Assembly: GCA_964558875.1 (NCBI GenBank)
Contig: CAZLGM010000066.1
Span: 1-16,115, forward strand
Direction: 5' to 3'
Length of the DNA stretch: 16,115 bases
Source: CAZLGM01 sp964558875
GTDB lineage: Bacteria > Desulfobacterota > Desulfobulbia > Desulfobulbales > Desulfocapsaceae
Shown here: piece by piece, positions 15,098 to 16,115 of the stretch
Numbering within the stretch: the first letter of the stretch is position 1
Layout of the letters: every line of letters starts with the position of its first letter
Translations under genes and position numbers: made by a program
The notes under the pieces: model-generated
What the model was told of the DNA's origin: nothing
Seen by the model: the letters and a program-made list of their open reading frames with translations, nothing else
Database searches by the model: none

Positions 15098-15880
15098 ATG
15101 AGTTATTCAACGAGAAAAAGAGATTATAACCTTATTTCCTTGCTCACTGCTCTTTTCCTCATAGCATTCGTTACCTTTTATTTCTCCTCCCCATTACCGC
15201 AAGACCCCGCTTATCACGATTTTGCCGATCAACGAACTCTTCTCTTTGTGCCACATTTTTTCAATGTTATCTCTAACCTACCTTTTGTCCTCATCGGCAT
15301 TATCGGTCTTTTTTTCTGTAAAAAGAGTAATACCTATTTTCTCCATTCCGAAAACAGACTTGGATTTATTGTCCTTTTCCTTGGTGTTTTACTGACAGGG
15401 ATTGGGTCCGCCTATTATCATACCAACCCGAACAACTGGGGGCTCTTCTGGGACCGGCTGGCAATGGCCATCTCCTTTATGGGCTTTTTCTCCATCCTGC
15501 TTGGTGAATTCGTTGGCAACAGGCTGAGCCGAAAGCTGCTCCTGCCTCTGCTTCTTTACGGGGTCGGCAGCGTTATTTATTGGATAGTCACCGAACAGTC
15601 AGGCAACGGTGACTTACGACCGTATATCCTCACCCAGTTTTTACCCCTTATCTGCATACCGATTTCTCTTTTTATTCGCAGGAAAACCGGCACATTCACA
15701 ACCTTTGACCTTTCTCTGATCGCAACGGGATATGTCCTGGCCAAATGTTTCGAGATTGGCGATTATCCGCTTTTCACATCACTGGCAATCAGTGGGCATA
15801 CGCTCAAACATCTGGCGGCCGCCTTCAGCGCCGGCTGGATGATTGTGATCATTACCAGAAAGCCTTGTACAACCGGATAG
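15098..15880 (+). CDS. CREST-superfamily membrane hydrolase (alkaline ceramidase-like)
   Basis: A 260-residue integral membrane protein with about seven hydrophobic segments. It carries the full CREST metal-hydrolase signature: S104 and H108 in SAYYH, D119 in WDRLAM, and H234 and H238 in HTLKH. The spacing S-x3-H, then 11 residues to Asp, then a late H-x3-H matches alkaline ceramidases, where the three His bind zinc. An early FADQR...FNVISNLPF region is also family-like. The likely reaction is hydrolysis of an amide or related lipid bond in the membrane; the substrate cannot be read from sequence. The ribosome site GAAAGAAG is acceptable. It is divergent from the DtxR-family gene and convergent with the glycerate kinase, with 32 bp between stops. 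Confidence 0.85.
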   Translation: MSYSTRKRDYNLISLLTALFLIAFVTFYFSSPLPQDPAYHDFADQRTLLFVPHFFNVISNLPFVLIGIIGLFFCKKSNTYFLHSENRLGFIVLFLGVLLTGIGSAYYHTNPNNWGLFWDRLAMAISFMGFFSILLGEFVGNRLSRKLLLPLLLYGVGSVIYWIVTEQSGNGDLRPYILTQFLPLICIPISLFIRRKTGTFTTFDLSLIATGYVLAKCFEIGDYPLFTSLAISGHTLKHLAAAFSAGWMIVIITRKPCTTG

Positions 15881-15912
15881 ACAACGACTGTTATTCAGGA
15901 TACAGCCCCGGA

Positions 15913-16115
15913 TTATTCGTGAGTTGTCCCGGCCAGAATCAGGTGAACATCCAGAACATTTGTGCCGGTGGGTCCGGTTATAATCAGGTCATCCAACTGC
16001 TGAAAAAACGTGTGGGAATCGTGGGAAGTAAGAAACTGCTGAGCGTCAAGACCAATTTTTTTTGCCCGCTCAACGGTTGAGCCGTCGGCGACTGCCCCTG
16101 CGGCATCACTCATGC
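15913..16115 (-). CDS. Glycerate 2-kinase, MOFRL family; C-terminal fragment, 5' part beyond right edge
   Basis: About 67 codons of the C-terminus are present. DAAGAVADGSTVERAKKIGLD followed by FLTSHDSHTFFQQLDDLIITGPTGTNVLDVHLIL is the end of the MOFRL domain of GckA/TtuD-type glycerate 2-kinases, which phosphorylate D-glycerate to 2-phosphoglycerate. GPTGTNVxDxxL is the most diagnostic part. The ATG at 16113 is internal, because the family's DGxxG(P)TDAAG segment should lie just upstream, beyond the edge. Confidence 0.9.
   Translation of the reverse strand, partial: MSDAAGAVADGSTVERAKKIGLDAQQFLTSHDSHTFFQQLDDLIITGPTGTNVLDVHLILAGTTHE

Noticed and set aside
16111..16113. ATG as the start of a small 66-residue protein at the right edge
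   Set aside because: The encoded sequence is the internal C-terminal part of a MOFRL glycerate kinase that continues beyond the window.

Overview
The window reads as chromosomal DNA from a Gram-negative anaerobe, most likely a Desulfobacterota (former deltaproteobacterium, Desulfobulbales-like). This is inference from three things: the EF-G is of the mitochondrial-like 'spd' class known from spirochaetes, planctomycetes and deltaproteobacteria; the dGTPase-like protein and the acidic zinc-ribbon protein have a deltaproteobacterial look; and there is a LemA lipoprotein. I found no phage, transposase, integrase or CRISPR genes.

Layout. Positions 1-8255 are all on the minus strand: the N-terminal two thirds of an EF-G gene (cut by the left edge), a tRNA-Phe(GAA) with its own promoter and a hairpin terminator between it and the EF-G gene, an acidic zinc-ribbon protein, then valS overlapping nadC, and a dGTPase-like gene. 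Positions 8732-14216 are on the plus strand: an SGNH-hydrolase-like membrane-anchored protein, followed by a DUF2207 / LemA / TPM / TPM cluster that looks like one envelope-protein operon. Then come a minus-strand DtxR/MntR-family metal regulator, a divergent plus-strand CREST-superfamily (ceramidase-like) membrane hydrolase, and at the right edge the C-terminus of a MOFRL-family glycerate 2-kinase on the minus strand.

How the genes relate. The EF-G, tRNA, valS, nadC and dgt genes are housekeeping (translation, NAD synthesis, nucleotide metabolism) and are not otherwise a functional unit. The DUF2207-LemA-TPM-TPM group is a recurrent bacterial combination of envelope proteins, here with matching glycine-rich tails ending in Trp on two members.

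The most unusual signal is not a gene. Three copies of a roughly 105-117 bp structured repeat lie at 3206-3322, 7039-7147 and 8431-8533, all in the same orientation. Each has a conserved basal stem and a conserved apical region, with an inner stem of 19-21 bp whose sequence differs completely between copies while its two arms stay complementary. Mismatches in the basal stem are mostly G-U wobbles if the plus strand is read as RNA, which suggests a plus-strand structured RNA (or single-stranded DNA) element. Two copies sit 2-4 bases past the stop codons of nadC and dgt. A separate 12-bp sequence flanks the third copy as an inverted repeat and recurs before a TPM gene.
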